From the NCBI GenBank assembly GCA_024500155.1, contig CM044860.1, positions 1,348,501 through 1,412,500 of the forward strand: 64,000 nucleotides of DNA, written 5' to 3'. Below the pieces are notes generated by a model, which saw nothing but the letters and a program-made list of their open reading frames with translations, was not told the origin of the DNA and did no database searches. Source of the stretch: Chenopodium formosanum. Lineage: Eukaryota; Streptophyta; Magnoliopsida; Caryophyllales; Amaranthaceae. Positions 23,813-35,520 of this stretch are shown in pieces (the first letter of the stretch is position 1; every line of letters begins with the position of its first letter). Position numbers and translations under genes: made by a program.

Positions 23813-24878
23813 CTCCCTCCGTTTCAAGTTACTCACAACAAATGAGGGAATTGCGGACTCATAGGCAAAAGATCATAAGCTTGTTTATTGAAAAATTAGG
23901 GATACAATTAAGTACTAATCCAACCCAAAACCAAAACCTAGCACCACCACCAACAACTAGCACCAACAGTCCACCACCAACACCTAGCACCACCACCAAC
24001 ACCTACCACCACTAGTCCACCACCAACACCTACCACCACCACCATTACCTACCACCACCAGTCCACCACCGAGCACCACGAAACCACCCAACACCACCAT
24101 TTAACACCATGAAACCACCCACCACCACGAAACCAACAAACACCGACCCACTACAACCCACCACCCTAAACCGACCCACGAATCTGCCACCACCCACGAA
24201 TCCAGCAAACATCGAACCCACTACAACCTACCCACCACCACCCATTACAACCGACGAACCCTAAACCCAGAATCCATAATTTGCCACCACGAATCTACAA
24301 CCCATCATCTTCAAGAATCCACAACCCATCACGACCCACGAATCCGCCACCACCAACGAATCCATAACTCAACACCACCCACAAATCCAAATTTCGAACC
24401 CCAAAACCCACGAACTCAGATTTCGAACACCAAAACCCACAACCCAGATTTCGAACCCCAAACCCACAACCCAGATTTCGAACCCAAAATCTACAAGCGA
24501 GGGGACAACCGACAGCGGCGTGACTTCCGGCGAGGTGTTGCAGTCGAATTGAGGGTAGATCGGTGAAGAAAGAGAGAGAAATTTTGGGTATGGTGGTGGT
24601 GGTGGTAATTGTAGTGGTGGTGGTTGGCAATTGAAAGTGATGATGAATTTAATTGGGAGGGGAATGATTTTGGTGGAAATGATTAAGTTAATCAATGTAG
24701 AGTTTAAGTTAATGAGATAAAATTAGTAGTTTAATTAAGGTGTTTAAAAACAAAAGTAAGGGTAATTTTGTAAAATCACACTAAAAAACTTACTATAAAA
24801 GGAAAAAAAAAACTTGTTGCAGCTAATGTGAAACGGCCATTTTTTATAATTGTTGCGAGTAACTTGAAACGGAGGGAG
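23813..24878. mobile_element. Large Stowaway-ended element carrying ACC repeats
   Basis: Both ends read CTCCCTCCGTTTCAAGTTAC and lie between TA dinucleotides. At 1066 bp it is far longer than a usual Stowaway MITE. The inside from 23940 to 24480 is made of imperfect caccaccaac and cgaaccc units, which gives spurious Pro/Thr-rich reading frames. No transposase is coded. Confidence 0.88.
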
Positions 24879-24939
24879 TATAATTTTTGTATTTATAGAC
24901 ATTTTAGTTTAATTCCAACTAAAGAGCAATCTCAATGTA

Positions 24940-25028
24940 TTCCCTCCGTCCCTAAATTACATTTTTACTTCTCTTTATTATGTAAGGAATAAATGCTAGA
25001 AGTAAGAATGTAATTTAGGAACGAGGAG
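24940..25028. mobile_element. Short Stowaway MITE
   Basis: Inverted ends TTCCCTCCGTCCCTAAATTA and, on the other strand, CTCCTCGTTCCTAAATTACA, with TA on both sides. 89 bp and almost entirely foldback. Confidence 0.85.
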
Positions 25029-25357
25029 TACAAAATAAACATTTTAGCAAAAATAAATGTGAGAACCTGTGAAATTTAAATTATATGATTAATAAATGTG
25101 AGAGTCTGTGAAATTTAAATTATATGATTAATAGATGTGAGAGCTGTTAATCTGATTAATTAATAAACGCGTTAATCTAATTACTTCGTATGTTATAAAA
25201 GTATAAAATTAATGGTTAATAAAAAATAAAAAATAAATAAAAAAAGTAATGGTCAATCTTGGATTACTCTACTACTTGACCAAAAATGAGATATTGAATT
25301 TGAGGGCCATAATCTCCTCAGTTTACTCAGGTGGTGGCTGAAGAGAGAAGATAGAAA

Positions 25358-25819
25358 ATGGCGCCCGCCATAACTGTATCTTCTTCTGCAACTGACGCTC
25401 AAACTCCATTTCTACCCTTGCAAGAAGATACCGTCGATGGCGCTGTCGACTACAAAGGCTGCCCCGCAATTCGATCCAAACATGGTCGTTGGAGATCCGC
25501 TTCTTTCATCATTGGTTTGTCAATCAACAAACCCATTTCCAATTTCATCAAAATCAATTATTTATCAACTTCTTCGAAGTGAATTTTACGTAAATTTTCT
25601 GGGTTTTTTTGTTAATTTTGTAGGGGTGGAGGTTGCAGAGAGAATTGCTTATTATGGTATCACATCGAATTTGATTAGCTATTTAACTGGACCGTTAGGC
25701 CAGTCAACAGCTACTGCAGCAGCAAATGTCAATGCTTGGAGTGGATTTGGGTCGCTTTTCCCTGTAATTGGTGCGATTATTGCCGATTCTTTTCTGGGTC
25801 GATATCGCACCATTGTTGT
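25358..25819 (+). pseudogene. Truncated duplicate of NPF exons 1 and 2
   Basis: From ATG 25358 to 25819 the sequence is, by direct comparison, identical to 43313-43774, including all of intron 1 (25515-25623). After 25819 the similarity stops inside exon 2 (TIVV, then a short read-through to TAA). The remaining exons are absent. Upstream of the ATG the two copies carry many differences. It cannot code a transporter, since only the first helices are present. Confidence 0.92.
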
Positions 25820-25937
25820 GATTTCTAAATAATTGCTAGCTATGCAAACCATTGTGGAGCTACAACCTCTTGTAGTTAGGTCAAACTACATAGCTTTATT
25901 CACTCCACCTAACACACATATATTAATTTGTTTAATA

Positions 25938-26192
25938 CTTCCTCCGTTTTTCTTTTATTGCACCATGAAGACTTTTACACTATTCACTTAATCTTCTTTG
26001 AGCATCTTTTGTGATTTATCCATTAGAAAAAATATAGTCATGTGGAATCTAATTAGATTCGTCTCGAAATCTACTTTTCAAATATCAATTTTTTATAATT
26101 TTTACAAAAGTATAATTAAAGATATTAATAGTCAAAGTAGTGCATTGGCAAGCATGAAACCCCTTATGGTGCAATAAAAAAAACGGAGGAAG
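25938..26192. mobile_element. Stowaway-type MITE
   Basis: Left end CTTCCTCCGTTTTTCTTTTA and right end on the other strand CTTCCTCCGTTTTTTTTATT, with TA on both sides. 255 bp. Confidence 0.88.
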
Positions 26193-26339
26193 TATTTATT
26201 TATTTATTTTATTTATTTTTATTATAATTAATTTATTACAAAATGATACAGCTTACCATTATAGAAGTTGTACCTTAAATTTTGTAGTTTAGGGATTAAT
26301 GATGTGACAACTCAAAGCTAACTGTACATGTAGCTAGCC

Positions 26340-27370
26340 ATTGTGGATGCGCTTATACCTCTTGAATCCATTGCATGTTGCCTTCTTTTGAGCAATTGGT
26401 TACTTGGTGATACCTTGTGTTGGGACCTCGTGAAGAGGGGCGAATATTCAGTTTGGTCTGGGTATAGAGCCATATTTGGTGATAATTGGGCGGATGATGC
26501 TTCTCCATCGAACTTTGCTGCGGGTTTTTGGAACAAGGTATGGCATGCTCAAACTCTCCCTAGAGTGAAATTATTTTTTTGGAGAGCGTGTAAAGGGATT
26601 TTTCCATCCATGATGGGCTATAGTAAGAGGTTGCTCGGAAGGGTGAGTACTTGGTCGTTGTGTTGAGTGTGGCGGAGGAGACTAAACTCCACAGCTTGAG
26701 GGATTGCATAATAGCTCGGTTGTTGTGGGATGAGAGTGGTGTAAGGGATGAAGTGTAGGGTAGTTATGGAAGCTTTGATGACTTAGCTTCAGCTTTCTTT
26801 GAGAGACTTCCTAGGAGCGAGCATGCCTTGTTGATGACGGTGAGCTAGGCTATTTGGACCGCAAGAAACAAGAGGATTTTTAATGATGAACATTGCAATC
26901 CGAAACACTAGCTCTATGGAGTATATGGTCAAGCAGTTGCGCGATGTCAAGGGGAAGGAAGAAATACTTGCGAGTATTGGGCGGGGTGTTAAACAACGTT
27001 GGAAGCCACCAAGGGAGGGATGGGTAAAACTCAATGTGGATGGGGACACTTGCGAGGGGTTGGGGTCCTGTGCTGGGGCTGTTGTCCGAGACAGTAGGTG
27101 GAAGCCTTTATTTGCTGTTGTGAGGATGACAGAGGATCGTTGGATGCCGAATGTAGCTGAGGCTAAGGCTGTTTTCTTGGGGATAAAAGCTGCAGTGGAA
27201 GCGGGGTTCACAAGAGTGGTGGTGGAGATCGATTGTCTTGGTGTTGTTAACGCAATTTCGTCACAAGAGCGTGGGAGGAGCAATTTTCATTTAGTATTGG
27301 ATGATACTTATCATGTTAGTAGTTTCCTTGGTAATGTGTCTTGGAATTTCATTTGTAGAGCTAGCTCATT
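26340..27370 (+). pseudogene. LINE-type retrotransposon 3' fragment (zf-RVT and RNase H)
   Basis: The first part reads CWDLVKRGEYSVWSGYRAI and AQTLPRVKLFFWRACKG, the zinc-binding domain that follows reverse transcriptase in plant LINEs. The frame stops at 26666. The second part (26990-27365) is an RNase H: WVKLNVDGDTCEGLGSCAG, VAEAKAVFLGIKAA and VVVEIDCLGVVNA. The N-terminal reverse transcriptase is missing and the 3' part ends near a short A run (27391). It is a dead fragment in the same orientation as the NPF remnant. Confidence 0.85.
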
Positions 27371-27500
27371 GCTGAGGAGCATTTTTCATTAAAAAAACAC
27401 CTATAACCAAATAAAAAATTAGAGTAATTTATATAAAAAAAAAAAATTCAGTAAATATTCTAGTGCTGCTCGGGTTAAAGAGTAGTGATGATAATAATAA

Positions 27501-28531
27501 GGAAAAATTGACAAAAATAATCCCAACTTTGGATTATTTTTAAATAATTCGAACTTTGAGGGGTATTCGCTTTAATTGGTCCCAACTAATAACCTAACTT
27601 GTTATTACAGGTAAAGAGACACGTTTCACTACATAATTGATTGGAAAAAAAAAAGTTAAAAATGGAAAAAAATGAAAAAAAAAAAAAAAAAAAAAACTGA
27701 AAAACTGCCAATAACCCTCACAGGCTCACGACCACCCTCCCCACTCCCCATGCCTGGCGGCAGCCCTTTAACTCTTCGGCATCCCCTACCCCAAACCACC
27801 ATAATCCTTTCCTCACCACAACCCAGCCATCAAAATCGCCCCTACACCCGAAAACCACCCCTTCCTTTTCCCCAACCCGAAAAAGTCGTTATCAGCCGTC
27901 GGAGAAGTCGCCATAGGAACAACGGCAAGATGGGTAGTTGTATCATGTTGTTCTCCTTGCGTTTTTATGGAGTGTTTAATCTTGGCCGTTTATAAATTAC
28001 AGGCATCGATCTACCGTCTGATTTGGCAGAAGAAACGGTTTGGGGAGAAGGGTGGTTTTCGTATTTTCGGGGGTTGGAAAAGGAATCATGGGTGAATTCC
28101 AGGGAATGGGAGCAGATTAGGTGGCTGGGTCGTGGTGACCTATTCCCTCACGTTGGCGCCGGTTTTGGGGGAAAGGGCGCCGGAAAAGATCGTCGGGAAA
28201 AGGTGGTGCCGGCAGTTGGGGAGGGGTCTAGGTTAGGCCGGTGGGAGGAGGGACGCCGGAGTGCTGGACTTGGGTGGTGGTGGACTGGTGGGTTTGTAGT
28301 AGGATGGGTTTGGGTGTTCTTTTTTTTTTTAATTTTCAGCCATTCACGTGGTGACATGTGTCACTTAAACTCAAAAAAAATAAATTATTTACCTCTTTAA
28401 CAGGTTACCGGTCACTTGGGGCCATTTTTGAGCGAGTACACCCCAAAGTTCGAATTATTTAAAAATAATTCAAAATTAAGATTATTTTGAACGAACTGGC
28501 GAAAGTTGGAATTATTTTTGTCATTTTTTCC
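27501..28531. mobile_element. Non-autonomous MULE-type DNA transposon
   Basis: The left end reads GGAAAAATTGACAAAAATAA and the right end on the other strand GGAAAAAATGACAAAAATAA. Further inside, both have ttatttttaaataattcgaac. The 9-bp duplication taataataa flanks it (27492-27500 and 28532-28540), the length expected for MULEs. The inner 500 bp is GC-rich and its open frames (Pro-rich on one strand, Gly-rich on the other) look like captured host sequence rather than transposase. Confidence 0.88.
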
Positions 28532-28883
28532 TAATAATAATGCTATTTTAACCTAGTATGTCTATCCGGACCTATAATCGTCATTCCACACTAAAGAAGC
28601 GTGGGGATTTTTGTCATTCTCTGGTACTGGGCCAGTCAGTCATTAGACTTGTTACGTCCTATAGGTAACTAGAAGTTACAGGCTACAGCCAGTCGTAGTT
28701 TTTTAAATCACTATCGTTAGTTTAGAGTTAGGCAAAGGAGGAGAAAATCTGAGAAGGCGAGAACTCTTATCCTACTTTCTGATCATACCAATAATTCTAG
28801 TCGAACAATCTTCCATATCTGCCACTACTCTTTAATTTCTCTCTCAAAATTGACTTTCCTTAGCTTCTTGAAGCTAAGCAACG

Positions 28884-28926
28884 ATGATGATGAATCTTGA
28901 TCTTCCTACAATTCTTGGAAATATTG
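28884..28926 (+). pseudogene. SWEET first exon remnant, block 2
   Basis: The reading MMMNLDLPTILGNIG with donor gtatg has the length and phase of the SWEET exon 1 at 49870-49912. The leader gaagctaagcaacgatg matches those of the other two copies (taagctaagcaaagatg, gaagctaaacaaaaatg). No further SWEET exons were found before the patellin remnant at 29465. Confidence 0.75.
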
Positions 28927-29225
28927 GTATGAAAAATTAATCTTCTCTATATATTTTTATAAGCATTATTTATATAGTCGAACTACAATTCTTTCTAGTA
29001 GTTACATTCAATTACTTTTAATGCATGAGAATCATCAAAATAGTAATAGTTTTTATGATAATATTATAGGAATGGTAATCGACCTAATCGTAGTTCATAT
29101 TGAATAAATTATTATAAGACTTATTAATCTTGTTTTTTTTTTTAAATATACGATATTATTTAAAATCAAGAACTTGAAACTAAAAAGAAATTTGATTTTT
29201 ACTAATTTGATTTTGATTTTATTAC

Positions 29226-29229
<4 letters not shown>

Positions 29230-29282
<53 letters not shown>
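29230..29282. repeat. (TA)n microsatellite
   Basis: About 26 TA dinucleotides in AT-rich DNA between the SWEET and patellin remnants. Confidence 0.97.
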
Positions 29283-29286
<4 letters not shown>

Positions 29287-29464
29287 CGTAATTTGTTAAT
29301 TTATGAATAATTTTAATATAATTTTTTTATGATATTTGAATTTACTTATATAAAATGTTAGATAAGCCACCGTTTTATAGCTAAAAAGTTATCTAACAAA
29401 TAAATATCAAATTGAATTTGCATGAAAAACATTTAAATTTTAGATGTAACTACTGTAAGAGGTT

Positions 29465-29691
29465 GAAATGTTATTTTGAACGTTTAGTTCATACCTTTTT
29501 AACGTCGTCATAATAATAATTTTCCAAATCTGTTATTTGAGAAGAAGTTGGTATATGATGATAGCTTGACGAGTAAAAGATTAGCAAAAGTTTTTATAGT
29601 TCCGGTAAATAACAATATATTTGTGGCAGTAGAGAATTCAAGTTTCTCGACCAAAAAGTTGATTATTGATGGCATTTTCATTCAAGAGTAG
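29465..29691 (+). pseudogene. Patellin-like last exon remnant, block 2
   Basis: The frame NLLFEKKLVYDDSL to VAVENSSFSTKKLII matches exon 4 of the gene at 12531-15282 (ILLFERKLEHDATL, VTVENSSFSTKKLIV). The 5' half of the exon is corrupted, and the C-terminus runs four residues longer to TAG at 29691. Exons 1-3 are absent. Confidence 0.8.
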
Positions 29692-29845
29692 GCAGATATA
29701 CTAAGCTATACTTTGATGTTCTTTTTTTTCATGCAGTTAAAAGATATTATTTATCGTTTTATGATGAAGCTATCTCTGTTTGGTACACAACCTTTTTTTG
29801 CTCCAGCCCGTCTTGTATATGGCCACTTATGAAAAAAACAAAGCA

Positions 29846-29993
29846 AACTATAACACTGACCAAGTAACCCCTGTAATACTAGCTGAGTAACCCCTATAAC
29901 ACTAATCGAGTAACCATATAACACTAACGAAATAACCCCTTTAACACTGACCAATTCAAGTAACCTCTATTACACTAACGAAGCAACCCTTGC
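29846..29993 (+). repeat. Minisatellite, about six units of a 22-27-bp repeat
   Basis: Units are variants of taacactaacgaagtaacccc. It sits where copy A of the segment has its RNase H fragment, so both copies took different insertions at the same place. Confidence 0.8.
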
Positions 29994-30257
29994 CACACGG
30001 TGTGGCTAGCCACATATATGACTTTGTGTTTTTGCTCTGTTTTATGTATGCTACAAATTTAAAATTATTATTTGTTGAATTTAACATTATTTATAATTAC
30101 GACCTATTTAGATTACCTAAACATGCATATCCAAAATGTTAAATGTTTGAATGGATCATATCATTAAAAAAACAGCATTTACAAATGAAATGAATTTGTT
30201 TGGACAACTCGATGGACATTATGTCAAATACTGCTCTATATGAGTAATAATTAAAAT

Positions 30258-31160
30258 TTAATATGAAAAAAGATTAGAGAACAAAAAAACAAAAGCATCA
30301 ATGAATGAGCTACCTATTAGAAAAAACAGCCCCGACAAATTTGTACTTATTGTTATTGTTGGAGTAAGTTGTTTCACCGGTGGAAGACCATCTAAATTGG
30401 TCCCAAATAGCTTAGTATAGATTTTCCATAGCACAATAGTCTTTACTTTGGACTCTCTGTTCCATCTCATATATCACTAAACCACATTGCGACGACCATC
30501 TACAATTGTAACACGATATCAAAATTCATGTGGATGATGGTAACACTATCTTCCAACCAAGATCATGTAAATGATTTCCGTATTCACGTATGCAATGCAC
30601 TAGCAAAATATCATTCTCATTAATCTTACTTCTATCATTCTGTCGTACTATTTTGTTCATGATACTCACATGACCTACTGCATTCCATAACAAATCTAAA
30701 TAAAGTACACCCAAAATTAAAGGTGATCATTGGGCGGGCTGGAGCGTGCCAAAGCCTAAAAAATAAGCCCACTAATCGAGTCGGGATTTTTGTGCCCAAA
30801 CCCGCCCAAAATGGTTGGGTCGTGGGGGCTTTTCGGGCCAGGCCTAAATTATCAACTAAACATGCATAAAAACGCATTCCCAAACTCGCCCAAAAAATTT
30901 TCAATTTTCGGGTCGGGCCCGACCCAATTTCGGGTCGAAAATTCTGCCCAAAATCGGGTCGGGCCAACGGGCCAGGCTACCTTTGATCACCTCTACGGCC
31001 AAAATTTAGAGTGCAACTAATGTAAACATAAGACACATGATAGGTTTATCCTCTTGCTATAACACCCCCAACACTTGTTCCATCTTCACGTCTTCGTCGT
31101 CTACCAAGCATATTCAGCATCATCAGTCAAACTTGTCTTCCACATTAGCAATACGAACCT
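30258..31160 (-). pseudogene. S-protein homologue, copy B, broken
   Basis: It matches copies A and C along its length (LLVHCIREYGNHLHDLGWKI at 30610-30550, SSST- and NNN-type tail at 30340). Defects include frameshifts and stops near 30480 and 31110 and a hAT-type insertion at 30719-30998 after LGVLYLDLLWNA. Confidence 0.85.
30719..30998. mobile_element. Small hAT-type element in SPH copy B
   Basis: The 8-bp duplication ccaaaatt flanks it (30711-30718 and 30999-31006). Copies A and C show the uninterrupted site. The ends contain aaaggtgatcattggg and, on the other strand, tagaggtgatcaaagg, the repeat type of small plant hAT elements. The inside is GC-rich (gggcgggct, cgggtcgggcc). Confidence 0.8.
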
Positions 31161-31564
31161 CAACCATTTTAAATATTATTTTATTTTACAGAATCAAATT
31201 AGTATTTTCAGGAATATTATTCCTTCAATTTTGGTAAGGTAAAATCTATCAAGACGATATGCATATTTAAAATACTCTTCAAGGCTTCAACCATGTTAGT
31301 TGAGTAATATTAGGGACGACGTTCAAGGAAAGTGTAGCAAACAGGAATGGTCCTTCTTATTGGGTTAAAAAAACCCAAAAATATCGAAAAAAAATAACTT
31401 CAAGGTGGAGCTAATCCTATTTTTATTAGGGAAAAAGTCAACCGTATTATCGTTACAAGTTTAGAGGCGGCACACACAATGCGCGCATGATTATCTTTTT
31501 AATTTGCTCCACTTAACTTGTCAAACCTTTCAATTTTTCTTATAAACTTGTCTATGTATATATA

Positions 31565-31889
31565 CTAGATGAAGCCCGTGCCATGCACGGTTTGTTTGAA
31601 TTTTTTAAAATATATTTTTTTATATATAAATGTGCTAAAATTTGTTATACATTTAGTTAAAATTCCTAATATCAAAAGATAGTATTTTATATTTAATTAA
31701 TTTAAAACGGGAATCTCATTCGCCAATTTTGCTTACGTGTCATTTAAATTATTTAATTTTAAAAGAAATTAATAATCTCGTATTTAATTGGCTACTACTA
31801 AAATTTATTATCCTACATGGCGCGCTGAAAAAACTAAATCCTACGTGGCTCTCAAAAACTCGGGAAAAAACTCCCCTATATATATAAGA
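31565..31889 (-). mobile_element. Helitron 3' terminus and probable short non-autonomous Helitron
   Basis: On the - strand the end reads a hairpin (CCGTGC, CAT, GCACGG at 31576-31590), then CTTCATCTAG followed by T, the hairpin-CTAG-T form of Helitron 3' ends. The 5' end is a guess at tcttatatataggggag near 31889; the base before it is T and not the usual A, so the 5' limit is uncertain. Confidence 0.5.
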
Positions 31890-33359
31890 ACCCTAGTTAT
31901 ATAGGAACGAATCTCAGCCATAGGATTAGGTTGAGATAAACGGTCAAGATTGATGGAAATAAGAAAAAAAAAAAATTATTGAACAAACAACCTTAATATA
32001 TAAACCCAAATTTTCTCTCTCCTCAAACCAAAAACTACCAACATTTTCTCTCTCCTCAAACTCCTAAATACGTCTCCTCAAATTCTCCAAAAACCTTTAT
32101 TTTTGGAGCATTTTGGAAGAATTTTCAGCAAATTTGTTCGAATTAAGGTGTGTTTGTTCAAATTTGTTTTTTTTTTTTTTTTGAAAACTTGATCGAATTT
32201 GTTTAATCTGATTTTCATTTAGTTCTAATTTTTAGCGAATTTGTCTAAGCTAATTTTCATTTTGTTCGCATTTTTAGCAAATTTGTCTAATCTGATTTTT
32301 GATTTCCACTCTGCAACTTCCACTGACATTTCAGCTATTTTAGGTTTATTTTCCAGCAAGTTTAATGTAAAAATTGTAAGCTGTTATTTTTTTTTTTTTC
32401 AGTTTTTCATTGATTTTTTATGACTTAAGGTTCGAATTTTCAGCGATTTGATACTGCAATTTTGTTTGATTTTTTTTTTCAAATTTTCAGAGATTTTTGT
32501 TATGAAATTGCAACGATTGAATTGCATTTAGTATGTTTCAGCGATAATACTTGAATTTTTTCAAGAGTTTTCAGTGATTATGCATCAATTACTTGAATTT
32601 GTCATTTAATTTGTCAGATTAAATTCATTTTTCGAACTTTTTGATTAGTTAGAATTACTTCATTGTTCAAATCTCATCTATTAATTGTTTTCTAATTTTA
32701 GATATATTATGCTTATGCTCTTAATTTAGATGTATTATGTTCTAAAGATTTAATTTATTTATGCTTATGTTCTAAATGTAGGTGTATTGTGTTTATATTT
32801 ATGTTCTAAATTTGTCATAGAGGTAAAACATTTAGCATAATGATCGAGGGTGGAAATGTATTGTTCCACATGTAAGATGTAATAGATAGTTGTTGTTTAA
32901 CATTGGTGTTGGGCCTGTTTGGGTTGCCTAGTGTGTAAGGTTGTGTGTGTTGCATGATGAAGTGAGTTTAAGTTTTCATTTATTGCACTTTCGCTTCCTG
33001 TTGTTTATGTTGATTCAAGTCCGCGAAGTATGGCCTACTCTTATTTAACCATTTTCTAAAAATTTTGGTTCTTTTTGATAGCTATTTGTTTCTCATTATT
33101 TTGTTCTAATATTAGCTGCTAGCTCTTATAGGTCTTTGATTAGTTAGTTTATGAGGAATTCTTCTTGTTGTGACATTCCTTACATTTTTAAAGCTGGTTG
33201 CTACTATAATGTCTTGGACTTGAAGCTTATAGCATCGCTTTTGCAAACATTCTTGAATAAGAAGCTAAATGAGTATATTTTGGAGGAAAGTATTACAACA
33301 ACTTATTTTAAACAAAGGTTGTGATTGTGTCAATAACAATTTATTAAATGTACTAGCAA

Positions 33360-34420
33360 TAAGAAAAATAAGGTTTAGAACATAGGAAAAAAAAAATTAA
33401 ACATAAGCTTAGAACATAGGGAAAAAAATTAGAACATAAACAGATTAAAACTAGAACGTAAGTGTAGAATATACTAAAAACTTTAGAACATAGGAAAAAA
33501 AAAATTGATTTACAACATAGAAAAGTAATTTAGAACATAGATATAAAAAATTTAGAATATTGGGAAAAAAATAAGAGCATAGAAAATAAGTTTAGAACAT
33601 AAGAAAGTAATTTAGAACATAGGCAAAAAAATTTAGAACATAAGTCAAAATTTAGAACATAGATAGAAAAAATTTAGAACACATGGAAAAAAATTTAGAA
33701 CATAGATAGAAAAAATTAAGAACATTGAAAATAAATTTAGATTATCGAGAAAAATTTTGAACATAGGAAATATATTTATAACATAGACAATAATATGTAG
33801 AACATAGGAAAATAATTTAGAACATAGTAAAAAATTTAGAACACATGCAAAAGAAAATTTAAAACATAGGAAAAAATTTAAAATATAGGCATAAGAAAAT
33901 TTAGAACATAGGTAAATTTAGAACATAGCTAAATAATTAAAACATAAAAAAAAATTTGAAGGCACGTTTTTAGAACATAAGAAAAAAATTTAAAGCACAT
34001 GTTTAGAACATAGAGAAAAATATAATTTAGAACATAAGAAGAAATGTAGAGCACATGTTTAGAACATAGGAAGAAATTTAGAACATAGGAAAAAAAAAAT
34101 TTAGAACATAGACAAAAGAATTTAGAACATAGGTAAAAAGAATATTTAGAACATAGGAAAAAAAAAAAAAAAAGGACAAGGGAAGAAAAAATTTAGAACA
34201 TAGGAAAATAAAACTTTAGAACATAATAAGTAGACTAAATTTAGAACATAGGAAAATAAAACATCTAAGTAGACTAAATTTAGAACATAGGAAAATAAAA
34301 CTTTAGAACATAAGTAAACTAAATTTAGAACATAGGAAAATAAAACTTTAGAACATAAGTAGACTAAATTTAGAACATAGGAGTAAGCAAAAAAAATTTA
34401 GAACACAGAAAAAAAAATAT
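33360..34420 (+). repeat. Tandem array of TTTAGAACATAGG-A(n) units
   Basis: Dozens of irregular units of 18-30 bp, core tttagaacatagg followed by an A run. The region 32700-32820 has the same core on the other strand (atgttctaaat). No coding is possible through it. Confidence 0.9.
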
Positions 34421-34520
34421 TTTGTTTATGTTCTAAAGTACGTAGTATGATTATGCGGATCTTTTTTATATTCTCAGTCATGGTTTAGAACAAATTCAGT
34501 ATATTTCAGAACATATGCTA

Positions 34521-34592
34521 AACCTATTAGCTCAATTGGCAGAGCACTATGAAAATGCATAGAAGATGTAGGTTCGATTCCTACATAGGTTA
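34521..34592 (+). tRNA. tRNA-like sequence 1 (six-base anticodon loop)
   Basis: A cloverleaf can be drawn: acceptor AACCTAT/ATAGGTT (7 of 7 pairs), TA, D arm GCTC-AATTGGCA-GAGC, A, anticodon stem CTATG/CATAG, variable AAGAT, T arm GTAGG-TTCGATT-CCTAC (5 of 5), discriminator A. The anticodon loop is AAAATG, six bases and not seven, so no normal anticodon can be assigned. A and B box promoters are intact. It lies inside the repeat-rich element and may be a pseudogene or an element-borne pol III unit. Confidence 0.55.
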
Positions 34593-34738
34593 ACTCTATA
34601 AATAATTTCAAAAAGAAAATTAAATAAGCAATAAGTTATATTTTGTACAAGAATAAATTGGTTGAAATGATGAACGATTATGGAAACTTTGTTACAACTT
34701 AACTCACATACAACCTCTTGTCTTGACACTATAAAAAT

Positions 34739-34810
34739 GAACCTACGTGGGATTCGAACCCATATCTTTTGTGCATTTGCACAATACTCTACCCGTTGAG
34801 CTAGTAGGCT
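34739..34810 (-). tRNA. tRNA-like sequence 2 (six-base anticodon loop)
   Basis: It faces sequence 1 across 146 bp. Acceptor AGCCTAC/GTAGGTT (one G-T pair), D arm GCTC-AACGGGTA-GAGT, anticodon stem TTGTG/CACAA with the six-base loop CAAATG, variable AAGAT, T arm ATGGG-TTCGAAT-CCCAC with one A-C mismatch. The overall length (72) and the short loop are the same as in sequence 1, although the stems differ in sequence. Confidence 0.55.
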
Positions 34811-35276
34811 AATGTATATAAAGCATTCAAACCAAAAAAATTACTAAAAAGATAGACATTAAGTTTGCTTATACTGTCATTAGTAGTCCTTTAGTGCATA
34901 TTTTGGGATGGCAAGGACTATCCCATGTTAAGACTAGTACTAACCAAGCAAGGTTTGAAAAAAATATGACTAACAATAAAGGGTAGTGCTTAAATCAGAA
35001 AGTATACTCATGATCGATATGCATACTATGTGAGGTTGTTTGAGAAGAGTATACCTGTACTGCTCACATGATATGCATAGTGATGATATAGTATGCCCAA
35101 GTATGCAAGTAATCAAAGTCACATTTTTTCAAACTTGCAGCTAATTCAAACAAATCATCTTATGAAATGAAAACATTCATTTAGTTAATGCAAAAAGCAC
35201 TATATATTGTTCAAACTTGCAACCAATTTAAGAACTCAACTTTAGAATCAATACTTACATAGTCCTTGCTAGAAAA

Positions 35277-35520
35277 TGCTTAAATCTTTACAACATAAAG
35301 ATCAAACTTTTGAACAGAGGGAAAATTTATAACATATAGAATAAACTTTGGAACATAGAGAGAAAACTTTAGAACATAAAGAAAAACTTAAGAACATAAA
35401 AGGATAAACTCTAGAATATAAAAGCTAAACTCTAGAATATATATAGTGAACTCTAGAAAATAAAGAGTAAATTTTAGAATATAAAAGATTAACTTTAGAT
35501 CATAAAAGGATAATATAAAT
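35277..35520 (+). repeat. Second, shorter array of the TTTAGAACATA family
   Basis: Units such as ctttagaacataaagaaaaa and ctctagaatataaaagctaaa follow each other about ten times. The core is related to the array at 33360-34420. Confidence 0.75.

Noticed and set aside
24295..24695. Overlapping Pro/Thr and Gly/Val-rich frames
   Set aside because: They are translations of the ACC and CGAACCC repeats within the large Stowaway element.
27672..28400. Reading frames in the MULE interior
   Set aside because: Pro-rich on one strand and Gly/Trp-rich on the other with no domain; not listed as genes.
33360..34420. CRISPR-like array
   Set aside because: Units are directly adjacent, irregular and A-rich, with no unique spacers, in a plant genome.
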